NCBI GenBank assembly: GCA_014804245.1
Contig: JAAVAE010000038.1
Span: forward strand, 14,767-48,539
Length of the DNA stretch: 33,773 bases
Origin: Lachnospiraceae bacterium
GTDB taxonomy: Bacteria; Bacillota; Clostridia; Lachnospirales; Lachnospiraceae
Direction of reading: 5' to 3'
Part shown: one piece after another, positions 5,339 to 12,666 of the stretch
How the letters are laid out: each line of letters begins with the position of its first letter
Position numbering within the stretch: the stretch's first letter is position 1
Translations under genes and position numbers: made by a program
Notes under the pieces: model-generated
What the model was told of the DNA's origin: nothing
The model's database searches: none
Seen by the model: only the letters and a program-made list of their open reading frames with translations

Positions 5339-5806
5339 ATGAATAATGAACCTGAAAACAATGGACAGGGAGCGACTGGAGCAGGAGAGCCGGAAAAGAC
5401 TTTCACTCAGGAAGAAGTAAACCGTATTGTGCAGGAGAGACTTGCAAGGGTAAAGAATGATAACCCACCCGGATTGCAGGAGAGAGAAGCGAGCATCAGC
5501 CAGAGGGAATTGAAACTAGATGCGAGGGAAAGACTCCTGGATGCAGGACTACCCAAGGAACTGCTAAGTGCTCTTAACTGCAATTCAAAAGAAGAGATGG
5601 AAAAAAGTATAGAAATAATCCAAGGGCTGATGGGAGAGGCGAATAAGCCTAAACGAGGTGTATACAGGGCCGTAGTTGACCCGTCTCAAGTTTCTTTGTC
5701 TAATGGGCGTGTGTCATGCAGCAGTTCTAACTGCGGCAGTCCAATAAAAGATTCAAATGATCCGGAAGCCATCCGCGCAGCCATGGGTTTGAAAGGAAAG
5801 GTATAA
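5339..5806 (+). CDS. Phage capsid scaffolding protein (DUF4355-like)
   Basis: 155 residues. An acidic, Gly/Asn/Glu-rich start is followed by TFTQEEVNRIVQERLARVK (21-39), the hallmark opening of DUF4355 scaffold proteins. A charged coiled-coil segment runs to about residue 65. Then comes GLPKELLSALNCNSKEEMEK and a basic C-terminal tail that would touch the capsid. The capsid gene starts 3 bp after its stop, the usual pairing. The scaffold would guide capsid assembly and then leave. Its presence argues that the capsid gene makes real shells. Scaffold length may influence capsid size. Confidence 0.8.
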   Translation: MNNEPENNGQGATGAGEPEKTFTQEEVNRIVQERLARVKNDNPPGLQEREASISQRELKLDARERLLDAGLPKELLSALNCNSKEEMEKSIEIIQGLMGEANKPKRGVYRAVVDPSQVSLSNGRVSCSSSNCGSPIKDSNDPEAIRAAMGLKGKV

Positions 5807-5809
5807 TAT

Positions 5810-6673
5810 ATGGCGATTGAATTAGTAGAAAAATATCTCCCTTATGTGGATGAACAGTTCTCTACAGAAAGTAAAAAGGAGATTCTTACAAACGATAACT
5901 TCTCATTCATGGGAGGACATGCCGTAAAAATCTATAAGGTCACTACGGGGACAATGAACGACTACGGACGGAAAGGAGCAAAAGATAACAACTGGTCACG
6001 CTATGGGGCAGTGCAGAGCCTTGACGCTACCACCCAGAGCATGACGCTTACTAAAGACAGGTCATTCACATTTGCGATAGATGCGCTTGATACGGATGAA
6101 ACCGGTGACGCTCTGGAAGCAGCCAGCGCACTTGCCCGTCAGACCAGGGAAGTGGTCGTACCAGAGGTAGATACATACGTGCTTGGCGCAATGTGCAAGC
6201 TGGCAGGAAACAAGCCTGCTGCCAAGGCGCTGACAAAAGAAAATATCTATGTGGAGATCATTACGGCAAATAAAGTGCTGGATGATGCAGAGGTCCCGGA
6301 AACGGATAGAAAACTGGTAGTTACTCCTGATGTGTACCTGCTGATGAAACAGTGTAAAGATATCGTGATGGAAACGGATATAGGGGAAGACATGCGCATT
6401 CGTGGCGTTATAGCGAATCTGGACGGCATGGCAGTCATGAAGGTGCCGGCGTCAAGGCTTCCTGCTGATTTTGGCTTCATGATTGCGCATCCATGTGCGA
6501 CAGTAGCCCCCACAAAGTTGGAAAGCTATAAAATACATGAAAATCCCCCCGGTATTAACGGGGCACTGATTGAAGGGCGTATCGTATATGACGCGTTTGT
6601 CCTGGACAATAAGAAAGAGGCAATCTATTATCAGCAGTTAGGGCAGCAGTCAGAACAGCAGTTAGGGCAGTAG
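5810..6673 (+). CDS. Phage major capsid protein (HK97-fold family)
   Basis: 287 residues starting MAIELVEKYLPYVDEQFSTE. The segments VKIYKVTTGTMNDYGR, NWSRYGAVQSLDATTQSMTL, DRSFTFAIDALDTDET and VVVPEVDTYVLGAM are familiar from major capsid proteins of Firmicutes siphophages. The order (N-arm region, E-loop-like stretch, helix with ARQTREVVVPEVD, P-domain) fits the HK97 fold. It ends with a repeated QQLGQ tail encoded by a near-duplicate DNA segment, which may be a recent extension. It forms the shell together with the scaffold. A terminator follows at once, and no portal or terminase genes are near. Confidence 0.85.
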   Translation: MAIELVEKYLPYVDEQFSTESKKEILTNDNFSFMGGHAVKIYKVTTGTMNDYGRKGAKDNNWSRYGAVQSLDATTQSMTLTKDRSFTFAIDALDTDETGDALEAASALARQTREVVVPEVDTYVLGAMCKLAGNKPAAKALTKENIYVEIITANKVLDDAEVPETDRKLVVTPDVYLLMKQCKDIVMETDIGEDMRIRGVIANLDGMAVMKVPASRLPADFGFMIAHPCATVAPTKLESYKIHENPPGINGALIEGRIVYDAFVLDNKKEAIYYQQLGQQSEQQLGQ

Positions 6674-6679
6674 TAAGAC

Positions 6680-6704
6680 GGGGGCAGTTCATATGCCCCC
6701 TTTT
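6680..6704 (+). terminator. Terminator after the capsid gene
   Basis: GGGGGCA (6680-6686) pairs with TGCCCCC (6694-6700) around a 7-nt loop, followed by TTTT. It would reduce transcription of the downstream small genes and sigma gene relative to capsid. Confidence 0.75.
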
Positions 6705-6718
6705 ATGTGGAGGTTACA

Positions 6719-7075
6719 ATGAAGCAGATAGACAGGCTGTTTGGCAGGGCAATGAAACTTAGGAAGAGTTATGATGATGTGATTATCATCAGCAATAAAA
6801 CCGGCAAATGGATGATTGAGGACAGAGAATTCCCTAATCTGGAGTCAGCTGAAAGGGCTGTTGATGGTATCGTCAGAGATGAACATGACGTCCTCGTCAT
6901 CATTAATGATGTGGGTCCGGGCGATATTGAAAAGGATGTGATAAGGCATGACAGAGATAAGACTAAAGACAGGGACACCGACAGAGATAAAAAGAACACT
7001 CTCAAGGGTGATAAACATGACCGCAAACAGGAAAATGGACGTAAAGACAGCGAATACCGTCATACTTGGGTGTAA
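6719..7075 (+). CDS. Hypothetical protein with charged repeat tail (118 aa)
   Basis: The ATG at 6719 has GGAGG 5-6 nt upstream and is preferred over a GTG at 6707. Residues 1-70 look like a compact alpha/beta domain (SYDDVIIISNKTGKWMIEDR, then LVIINDVGPGD). Residues 75-112 are a low-complexity run of D, K and R (DRDKTKDRDTDRDKKN), probably disordered. I recognise no family. It follows the capsid terminator, so it may be expressed by read-through or by a promoter I cannot see. The tail overlaps the next gene by 59 nt. Confidence 0.65.
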   Translation: MKQIDRLFGRAMKLRKSYDDVIIISNKTGKWMIEDREFPNLESAERAVDGIVRDEHDVLVIINDVGPGDIEKDVIRHDRDKTKDRDTDRDKKNTLKGDKHDRKQENGRKDSEYRHTWV

Positions 7076-7166
7076 TGCGGTTCTGTCTTCCATAAGGGCG
7101 GACGAACAGCAGAAAAAGATTGAAGAACTGGAAAAATTAATAGAAAAACTTGAAATGGATGCGTGA
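7017..7166 (+). CDS. Small coiled-coil protein nested in the previous gene's tail (49 aa)
   Basis: The ATG at 7017 follows AAGGGTG, inside the 3' end of the preceding gene in another frame. The protein (start MTANRKMDVKTANTVILGCN) ends in a heptad-like run KIEELEKLIEKLEMDA, suggesting an oligomerising coiled coil. Its stop overlaps the beginning of the sigma-factor region, so translation is likely coupled. No function is recognised; small regulators or terminase-like subunits of this size occur in phages. Confidence 0.6.
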   Translation: MTANRKMDVKTANTVILGCNAVLSSIRADEQQKKIEELEKLIEKLEMDA

Positions 7167-7168
7167 AT

Positions 7169-8062
7169 ATGACGAACGAACAGCTTGTTACACTGGTAAA
7201 GAATAACATAGATGTATCTGACAATATGCTTCAGCTATGGCAGCAGAACAGGGGCTTTATAAACAAGATCGCTTTTACTTACCGAGGGTATGAGGATATA
7301 GAGGATTTACAGCAACAAGGATACATTGGATTATGCCATGCGGTGGAAGGTTACCGGCCAGAAGAAGATGTATCATTTATCAGTTATGCTGCGTTCTGGA
7401 TCAGACAGAGCATGACGCGATATATAGAAAACTGTGGTAGTGTTGTGAGAATCCCCATACATGAGAGGCAGAGACAGAGGAAATATAAGAAACTGCTCCA
7501 TGAATTTGAAGCACAGGTGGGCAGGAAGCCTACAGACTGGGAGATATGCCATTGTATGCAGATAAGCTATAGAGTACTTGAAGAGATGCGGAACAATGCC
7601 GGAATGGGGCAGATAGGGAGCCTTGACAACTATATAGGTGAAGAGGGAGACACTACGATAGGTGACATGGTACCGGGTGATGCAGATGTTGAAGGTTCCG
7701 TACTGGATAAGATAGAAAGGGAAAAATTGAAACAGGTAATCTGGTCTGTGGTGGACACTCTTCAGGGAAATCAGCCACAGGTAATCCGTTCCAGATATCA
7801 GGAAGGAAAGACGCTGAAAGTCACGGGTGAAGAAATAGGCGGTATCTCAAAGGAGCGCGTAAGGACAATAGAAAATCATGCCATAAGGGAATTGAGAAAA
7901 CCCAGCAGAAGGGATAGGCTGATCGTGTTCATGCCGGAAGCAATGGGAAGCACGGCATACCGTCATAATGGTATCGGAGAATTTGAGCGTACATGGACAA
8001 GTTCAACGGAACTTGCAGCCCTTAAAATATATGAGGATATAACAGGACACACACTTCACTAG
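7169..8062 (+). CDS. Sigma-70-family factor encoded by the element
   Basis: 297 residues from ATG 7169 (an alternative GTG at 7163 overlaps the previous stop). Region 2 covers about 24-90, with EDIEDLQQQGYIGLCHAVEG and SFISYAAFWIRQSMTRYI. A region 3-like part covers 93-133 (VRIPIHERQRQRKYKKL, GRKPTDWEICHCMQIS). Region 4 covers about 203-245 (IRSRYQEGKTLKVTGEEIGG, SKERVRTIENHA). It has the layout of group 3/phage sigma factors, with regions 2, 3 and 4. No strong Shine-Dalgarno is seen, so translation probably depends on coupling. It could direct polymerase to element genes or to genes of a co-resident phage. Being last in the element, it may act late. Confidence 0.85.
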   Translation: MTNEQLVTLVKNNIDVSDNMLQLWQQNRGFINKIAFTYRGYEDIEDLQQQGYIGLCHAVEGYRPEEDVSFISYAAFWIRQSMTRYIENCGSVVRIPIHERQRQRKYKKLLHEFEAQVGRKPTDWEICHCMQISYRVLEEMRNNAGMGQIGSLDNYIGEEGDTTIGDMVPGDADVEGSVLDKIEREKLKQVIWSVVDTLQGNQPQVIRSRYQEGKTLKVTGEEIGGISKERVRTIENHAIRELRKPSRRDRLIVFMPEAMGSTAYRHNGIGEFERTWTSSTELAALKIYEDITGHTLH

Positions 8063-8080
8063 TGACAGGCTAGTGACAGG
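8059..8080. repeat. Tandem 11-bp repeat at the end of the sigma gene
   Basis: CTAGTGACAGG occurs twice in direct succession (8059-8069, 8070-8080), starting in the sigma-factor stop codon. It lies close to the expected right end of the element and may be an integrase arm-site or a simple slippage duplication. Confidence 0.5.
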
Positions 8081-8092
8081 TAAATTGTGAAA

Positions 8093-8120
8093 GGCAGGAA
8101 ATACGGTAATGCTTCCTGCC
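8093..8120. terminator. Hairpin at the element-chromosome junction (weak terminator)
   Basis: GGCAGGAA (8093-8100) pairs with TTCCTGCC (8113-8120) around 12 nt. Only a loose T-rich stretch follows (ATGTATTT), so termination may be partial. It lies between the sigma factor and the glyA promoter and could also be part of the attachment site. Confidence 0.5.
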
Positions 8121-8160
8121 ATGTATTTAAGGTTTGCTTAGGAGTTTTTTCAGAATTTAG

Positions 8161-8189
8161 TTTTTTTTCAAAAAGGTTTATGTTATATT
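8161..8189 (+). promoter_or_regulatory. Probable glyA promoter (extended -10)
   Basis: TGTTATATT at 8181-8189 is an extended -10 (TG-T-TATATT). The region 17 bp upstream is a T-run rather than a true -35. It lies 29 bp before the glyA start. Confidence 0.4.
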
Positions 8190-8217
8190 AAGTTATAAAT
8201 AAGAAGGAGGAAGAATT

Positions 8218-9456
8218 ATGTATTCACTTGACGAGGTAAAAAATGTTGATCCGGAAATTGCGCAGGCGATTGTGGATGAGCAGGAAAGACAGAATAGCCA
8301 TATTGAGCTGATTGCATCAGAAAACTGGGTGAGCAAAGCAGTCATGGCAGCTATGGGAAGCCCGCTTACAAATAAATATGCAGAAGGTTATCCTGGAAAG
8401 CGTTATTATGGAGGATGCCAGTGCGTCGATGTGGTAGAAAATCTTGCAATTGAAAGGGCAAAGGAGCTTTTTGGATGTGATTATGCAAATGTACAGCCCC
8501 ATTCAGGCGCTCAGGCGAATCTGGCGGTACAGTTTGCAATCTGCAATCCTGGAGATACAATCATGGGAATGAACCTGGATCATGGCGGTCACCTGACCCA
8601 CGGAAGTCCGGTTAATATTTCCGGTAAATATTTTAATATTGTACCTTATGGAGTAAATGACGAGGGATTTATTGACTATGATAAACTTAGGGAAATAGCA
8701 TTAGAATGTAAGCCTAAAATGATCATTGCGGGTGCTTCAGCTTATGCAAGAACCATTGACTTCAAGAAGTTTAGGGAAGTAGCTGATGAAGTCGGCGCAG
8801 TACTTATGGTAGATATGGCTCATATCGCAGGACTTGTGGCAGCAGGTCTTCATCCCAGTCCGATTCCGTATGCTGATGTGGTTACTACAACAACACATAA
8901 GACTTTAAGAGGACCCAGAGGCGGTCTGATTCTGGCAAATAAAGAAGCAGCAGAGAAGTATAACTTCAATAAGGCAGTATTCCCCGGTATACAGGGAGGA
9001 CCTTTGATGCATGTGATTGCGGCAAAGGCTGTCTGCTTTAAAGAAGCGCTTTCAGATGAATTTAAGACTTACCAGAAAAATATCATAGACAATGCGCAGG
9101 CACTCTGCAATGGACTTATAAGCAGAGACGTCAAAATCGTATCAGGAGGTACAGACAATCATTTGATGCTGATGGATCTTACATCCTATGATCTTACGGG
9201 AAAGGCTGTGGAGAAGATGCTTGATGAGGCTCACATCACAGCAAACAAGAACACGATTCCCAACGATCCCAAATCACCCTTTGTCACCAGCGGTGTCCGC
9301 CTTGGCACGCCTGCTGTTACCTCCAGAGGTATGAACACAGAGGACATGGATCAAATTGCGGAAGCAATTGCGATGATTGTCAAGGGCGGAGAAGAGAAGA
9401 TTCCCGAGGCAAGAGCAATCGTGCAGAAACTGACAGATAAATATCCATTAATCTGA
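8218..9456 (+). CDS. glyA: Serine hydroxymethyltransferase
   Basis: 412 residues, normal length for bacterial SHMT. It converts serine and tetrahydrofolate into glycine and 5,10-methylene-tetrahydrofolate in the cytoplasm. Recognisable parts are [20 protein letters not shown] and [16 protein letters not shown] at the N-terminus, the PLP-binding motif [14 protein letters not shown] with the Schiff-base lysine at residue 228, and [14 protein letters not shown] near the C-terminus. AAGGAGG precedes the ATG. It is a single-gene unit followed by a strong terminator. The mobile element ends about 100 bp upstream, so the glyA promoter region is the host side of the junction. Confidence 0.97.
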   Translation: MYSLDEVKNVDPEIAQAIVDEQERQNSHIELIASENWVSKAVMAAMGSPLTNKYAEGYPGKRYYGGCQCVDVVENLAIERAKELFGCDYANVQPHSGAQANLAVQFAICNPGDTIMGMNLDHGGHLTHGSPVNISGKYFNIVPYGVNDEGFIDYDKLREIALECKPKMIIAGASAYARTIDFKKFREVADEVGAVLMVDMAHIAGLVAAGLHPSPIPYADVVTTTTHKTLRGPRGGLILANKEAAEKYNFNKAVFPGIQGGPLMHVIAAKAVCFKEALSDEFKTYQKNIIDNAQALCNGLISRDVKIVSGGTDNHLMLMDLTSYDLTGKAVEKMLDEAHITANKNTIPNDPKSPFVTSGVRLGTPAVTSRGMNTEDMDQIAEAIAMIVKGGEEKIPEARAIVQKLTDKYPLI

Positions 9457-9473
9457 CTTTTATATAAGTAAAG

Positions 9474-9524
9474 AACAGGTATTGCTTCTTGAATAGAATA
9501 GAAAGAAGCAATACCTGTTTTTAT
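9474..9524. terminator. Strong terminator between glyA and the convergent LUD gene
   Basis: AACAGGTATTGCTTCTT (9474-9490) pairs perfectly over 17 bp with 9503-9519, around a 12-nt loop, and TTTTTATT follows. On the minus strand it is followed by a weaker T-rich stretch, so it can serve both converging genes. Confidence 0.9.
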
Positions 9525-9544
9525 TATAAGCTGACTTGCGAAGC

Positions 9545-10180
9545 TTAGTATCCAAGTTCTTCAGCAACAAGAAAGACCTTGATTCTTCCGGGAATGCCGC
9601 ATCTTCTTGTCGCGACCACATGATTGCACATACAATCATCAGAAAGACAGTCGCCGCATTTACCTGTATGAAAACAGGGGGTATTCCTTCCTAAGCGTTT
9701 GGCATTGGCGGGAGAAGCCAGATTGCGGACTCTTTTATAGCCTGATTCCACATCAGGAACCAATTTATTCATCCCTACTACAAGAATGACATTTTTAGGT
9801 CCGTGTATGAGGCAGGCAACGCGGTTGCCGTTTCCATCAATATTGATTAATTCGCCATCATATGTAATTGCATTGCTGCTCATCAGATAGTAGTCGGACA
9901 GAACTGCTTTTGCATATAGCTCTCTGCCCTCTTCAGGCGTTTTGGCAGCCAGACGGTCAATCAGAACATAATTGCCGGATTTGATGGCGTCCATAAGCCC
10001 GCATTCCTTTAGGGATTCGCTTCCTCCCCAGCTTAAGACTGAGCCATCTTCCATCAGATTGGTGATTGCGCTTACGCAGGAAGCGCTGTCTTCAAAAAAG
10101 TAGCCTTCCATGTTTCGTGAAGCAAGTTTTTGGATAATACCGCTTGCAGCGGTTTGAAAAGCAAGCTGCTTAGGTGTCAT
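9545..10180 (-). CDS. LUD-domain protein (lactate-utilization/YkgG-like)
   Basis: 211 residues. The LUD fold is seen in GSVLSWGGSESLKECGL (about 46-62), DYYLMSSNAITYDGELINID (96-115) and NVILVVGMNKLVPDVESGYKR (130-150). The C-terminal part has a cluster of six cysteines (169, 175, 178, 183, 185, 194) with a nearby His, suggesting an Fe-S or zinc site. LUD proteins include LutC/YkgG, linked to lactate oxidation, but no LutA or LutB genes are adjacent, so the substrate is not certain. AGGAGG precedes the ATG, and a TATAAT lies upstream (minus strand, 10231-10226). The gene is a single unit convergent with glyA. Confidence 0.85.
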   Translation of the reverse strand: MTPKQLAFQTAASGIIQKLASRNMEGYFFEDSASCVSAITNLMEDGSVLSWGGSESLKECGLMDAIKSGNYVLIDRLAAKTPEEGRELYAKAVLSDYYLMSSNAITYDGELINIDGNGNRVACLIHGPKNVILVVGMNKLVPDVESGYKRVRNLASPANAKRLGRNTPCFHTGKCGDCLSDDCMCNHVVATRRCGIPGRIKVFLVAEELGY

Positions 10181-10225
10181 ATTGATTCCTCCTATATGAT
10201 TTGTAAGATTTTAAAAGGTATTTTT

Positions 10226-10231
10226 ATTATA
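10226..10231 (-). promoter_or_regulatory. Probable -10 box of the LUD gene
   Basis: TATAAT reads on the minus strand at 10231-10226, about 45 bp before the start codon. The -35 is not recognisable. Confidence 0.4.
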
Positions 10232-10317
10232 AATCAATTGGCGAAAGAGTGGAAGGGAGGCTTGTAAAAAATAAAATGCACAATACGTTTGCATAGAATG
10301 CCGGCGCATTAGTTTGA

Positions 10318-10461
10318 ATGGAAGTCTTTGAAAAATAATATAGATAAATATAGAAAAAATGGAAAATTATGAGAAAATTTAAAAGAAAAAGATAAAAAAC
10401 CAGATAAAAAAGAGATAAAACAAGAAAAATAAAAAAATAAATAAAAAAAAGAAAAAATGTG
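10318..10461. other. A-tract-rich upstream region (possible UP element or curved DNA)
   Basis: This stretch of about 140 bp on the plus strand is mainly A with scattered G and T, containing many runs of 4-8 A. It ends directly at the consensus -35 at 10462. Phased A-tracts bend DNA and can bind the alpha subunit of RNA polymerase, so they would raise promoter strength. No gene is supported here: the opposite-strand open frame is a product of composition. Confidence 0.5.
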
Positions 10462-10490
10462 TTGACAAATGAAGGAGCGTTGGATATAAT
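10462..10490 (+). promoter_or_regulatory. Perfect consensus sigma-A promoter
   Basis: TTGACA (10462-10467), 17 bp, TATAAT (10485-10490). It has the A-rich region upstream. Initiation would be near 10497, about 480 nt before the next start codon. Confidence 0.85.
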
Positions 10491-10496
10491 AAACTC

Positions 10497-10865
10497 ATAA
10501 AACAAATTCACATAGATAATCTTAAAGAAAGGAAGGTACGGACCACCAAAAACATAAGATGCGTTATTTGATTTTTATCAGATAACAGAAATGTGAAAGA
10601 GTTAAGCTTTTAAAGTACAAAAGAATGAAGTACTAAAGAAAGCGGATTTCGAATTCGTATCAAGTACAGAAGAAAAAGTAACGAAGAACAAAAGAAGAGG
10701 AGAAGACGTTACAGTACACGCGTACAAAAGAGAAGAAGGAAAAGTACGAAAGAGAAAAAGTAAAACTGAATAAGGAACATTATCCAAAAAAGAAAAGAGA
10801 GGTAAGGGCCATTGGATAGCGTAGTTTAGAAGTGGGTATTAATCAAAAGGATTGATACCCACTTC
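10497..10865 (+). ncRNA. Long purine-rich leader or independent RNA upstream of the GH3 gene
   Basis: The interval holds no convincing gene. Near its 5' end GTTATTTGAT (10563-10572) and ATCAGATAAC (10577-10586) form a 10-bp hairpin with a TTTT loop, which covers a short open frame MRYLIFIR. From about 10605 to 10800 the plus strand is almost only A and G, with AGTAC recurring at 10614, 10629, 10663, 10713 and 10743, mostly followed by an A/G-rich AAAG-like string. A 16-bp hairpin closes the region (GAAGTGGGTATTAATC, loop AAAAG, GATTGATACCCACTTC, about 10829-10865). It lacks a T-run. It may be a 5' leader with regulatory function or a separate abundant RNA. Confidence 0.45.
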
Positions 10866-10977
10866 GCTGTGGTCATGCAAGAAAACACGAAGTACAAAAT
10901 GCAAAAGCGATGTAATTTCTGGTGGAAATTAAGAGATAAATAAGTTATGATAGTAGATGTACGGAGGAGAATAAGAA

Positions 10978-12300
10978 ATGGCAAACAGCGAAGCATTTGA
11001 TGAAGAAACAGAAAGAAGAGAGTTCCGGCGTAAGCGTAGGGTGAAAAACCAGATCATAGCCTATGTGGTCCTTGTAGTCATTCTGACAGGAGTCGTTGTA
11101 GGGGGAACTATTTTAGCAAATAAAATTATATCTGCTGTCAAGGACGAGAAGCAGGCGGAAGAGCTGCAGAAGCAGCTGGAGGAATTATCAGAAACGGAGA
11201 CGGAGCCGCCGGTAGTGGAAGCCCCGTCTGAATCTGCAGAGCCGGTAGGAGAAAGTGATTATCTTGGAGAAGCAGTGGAGTCGATTATTGCAGGAATGAC
11301 GTTGGAAGATAAGGTGGCAGGGCTTTTTATCATTACACCGGAGGCATTGACCGGTACAGACACTGTAATCAAAGCAGGCAGTGTTACTGAGCAAAGTCTG
11401 GCAGAGCGCCCGGTAGGAGGGCTTATCTATTTTTCTAAAAATATAAAAGATTCGGCACAGCTTACGGAAATGCTTCAAAATACCAGAAGCTGGAGTAAGA
11501 ATGACATTTTTCTGGGAGTGGATGAGGAAGGAGGCACGGTGAGCCGTGTCGCAGGAAACGGACTTGCTGATGATGTGGGAAGTATGGCAGATATCGGCGC
11601 TACAGGAGATGCTGCCGCAGCACAGGAAGCTGGTGCAATAATTGGCGGTTACCTTTCAGGATATGGATTTAATCTGAATTTTGCACCGGTAGCAGATGTT
11701 GTTGCAGAGGGAAATGAGACCATAGGAAGCCGTTCGTTTGGTTCGGATCCTAATCTGGTGGCACCTATGGTGGCTGCAGCTGTGGAAGGAATGCAGAGTT
11801 CCGGAGTGAGCGCCTGCCTTAAGCATTTCCCGGGACTGGGAGATACTGTAGAAGATACCCATGATGGAATGGCGACTACGGAGAAAAGTCTGGAGGACTT
11901 TAATGCGATTGATTTTCCTGTCTATCAGGCAGGCATAAATGCAGGAGCAGACATGGTGATGGTAAGTCATCTTTCAGCACCAAATGTAACGGGAGATAAT
12001 ACGCCGGCATCTTTGTCTGAAAAGATGATTACAGAGATCTTAAGAGGACAATTAGGGTATCAAGGAATCGTGATTACGGATGCCATGGGTATGACGGCAA
12101 TTACCGATTATTACACAGCTGATGAGGCAGCGGTTAAGGCATTGCAGGCGGGAGCAGATATGATTTTGATGCCGGAAGATTACGAAACTGCTTATAATGG
12201 CGTACTTGAAGCTGTAAATAATGGGACACTTTCGGAAGAGAGAATCAATGAATCCCTGAGGAGGATTTTCAGGGTGAAAGAAAAGAATGCAGTAGAATAA
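10978..12300 (+). CDS. Membrane-anchored GH3 enzyme, beta-N-acetylhexosaminidase (NagZ-like)
   Basis: 440 residues. A charged N-terminal tail precedes one membrane helix at about 25-46, so the catalytic domain faces outward. A Glu/Pro-rich linker follows (about 55-90). The GH3 domain runs from about 95 to the end: GLIYFSKNI, FLGVDEEGGTVSRV, LNFAPVADV, and the key loop KHFPGLGDTVEDTHDG starting at Lys282, with the D-T-H dyad at 293-295 that acts as acid/base in NagZ-type enzymes. Then VITDAMGM holds the nucleophile Asp. It probably removes GlcNAc from peptidoglycan fragments or glycans outside the cell. AGGAG precedes the ATG. Confidence 0.9.
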   Translation: MANSEAFDEETERREFRRKRRVKNQIIAYVVLVVILTGVVVGGTILANKIISAVKDEKQAEELQKQLEELSETETEPPVVEAPSESAEPVGESDYLGEAVESIIAGMTLEDKVAGLFIITPEALTGTDTVIKAGSVTEQSLAERPVGGLIYFSKNIKDSAQLTEMLQNTRSWSKNDIFLGVDEEGGTVSRVAGNGLADDVGSMADIGATGDAAAAQEAGAIIGGYLSGYGFNLNFAPVADVVAEGNETIGSRSFGSDPNLVAPMVAAAVEGMQSSGVSACLKHFPGLGDTVEDTHDGMATTEKSLEDFNAIDFPVYQAGINAGADMVMVSHLSAPNVTGDNTPASLSEKMITEILRGQLGYQGIVITDAMGMTAITDYYTADEAAVKALQAGADMILMPEDYETAYNGVLEAVNNGTLSEERINESLRRIFRVKEKNAVE

Positions 12301-12484
12301 AACAAGGTATGACCAATGGTAGCAGCTTGATATTCTGGATTGAATTCAGATGTAATGGATGCTTGTTCTCCCTGCCTGCTCTTTATTTGATGTTTCAAAT
12401 GAAGCGGCAATGCAGGGAATCGCGGCAGAAATTTGCCCAAAAAGAAAAGCTGCAAAAATAAATAAAAAAATTTAAAAAAATAAG
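12301..12484. other. Intergenic region before tRNA-Gly, no gene seen
   Basis: A loose hairpin with TCCCTGC (near 12379) and GCAGGGA (near 12413) at its base and ATTTGA/TTCAAAT inside lies here, without a T-run. The last 50 bp are A-rich and lead into the tRNA promoter. Nothing coding is supported. Confidence 0.4.
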
Positions 12485-12513
12485 TTGACAAAGTGAAAAA
12501 CATATTGTATATT
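12485..12513 (+). promoter_or_regulatory. tRNA-Gly promoter
   Basis: TTGACA (12485-12490), 17 bp, TATATT (12508-12513), preceded by an A-rich stretch. It lies 39 bp before the tRNA. Confidence 0.8.
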
Positions 12514-12552
12514 AATACTTGTCCGTCGGGTACGGATGAACATATAGGAAAT

Positions 12553-12625
12553 GCGCGAGTGGCTCAGTTGGTGGAGCGCGACCTTGCCAAGGTCGAGGCC
12601 GCGGGTTCGAGTCCCGTCTCGCGCT
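12553..12625 (+). tRNA. tRNA-Gly (anticodon GCC)
   Basis: The acceptor stem GCGCGAG (12553-12559) pairs with CTCGCGC (12618-12624). The anticodon stem CGACC/GGTCG encloses the loop TTGCCAA, giving anticodon GCC. The T arm has the standard TTCGAGT. The discriminator base is T, as usual for glycine. CCA is not encoded. A terminator follows 14 bp later. Confidence 0.97.
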
Positions 12626-12666
12626 CTTGTGCAAAGGTGGAAATGCTGATAAATACAGTGTTTCCA
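12624..12666. repeat. Direct repeat, copy A (tRNA end plus terminator)
   Basis: The segment from the last tRNA bases through the terminator stem recurs at 13343-13386 with one extra G. The two copies lie about 720 bp apart and enclose the RelE-type module. Confidence 0.85.

Larger units (their letters stand above)
1..8120. mobile_element. Integrated phage-like element (satellite or reduced prophage), left end outside window
   Basis: The block runs from an integrase gene cut by the window start to the intergenic region before glyA. Its layout is phage-like: integrase and XRE repressor on the minus strand, then a divergent rightward series of cro-like gene, replication genes, ImmA peptidase, scaffold, capsid and sigma factor. 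Housekeeping genes begin at 8218. No terminase, portal, head-tail connector, tail, holin or endolysin gene is visible between the capsid gene and glyA. If the integrase has the usual size of 380-400 residues, about 0.6 kb of element remains to the left. The right boundary is inferred and lies between 8062 and about 8160; att repeats cannot be tested because the left flank is missing. Confidence 0.85.

Noticed and set aside
6632..6673. Direct repeat at the end of the capsid gene as an attachment site
   Set aside because: It encodes the in-frame QQLGQ tail repeat and lies within the element, not at its border.
10227..10511. Minus-strand open frame rich in F, L and Y
   Set aside because: It is the complement of the A-rich region; such composition removes stop codons on the opposite strand. 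No ribosome-binding site and no family.
10592..10772. Plus-strand open frame in the purine-rich leader, reachable from a GTG by a +1 shift at TTT-T-AAA
   Set aside because: The frame has no start codon of its own, no Shine-Dalgarno precedes the GTG, and T-poor DNA rarely contains stops. Kept as RNA, not coding.
12379..12419. Hairpin after the GH3 gene as a terminator
   Set aside because: The stem is interrupted and has no T-run; noted only as loose structure.
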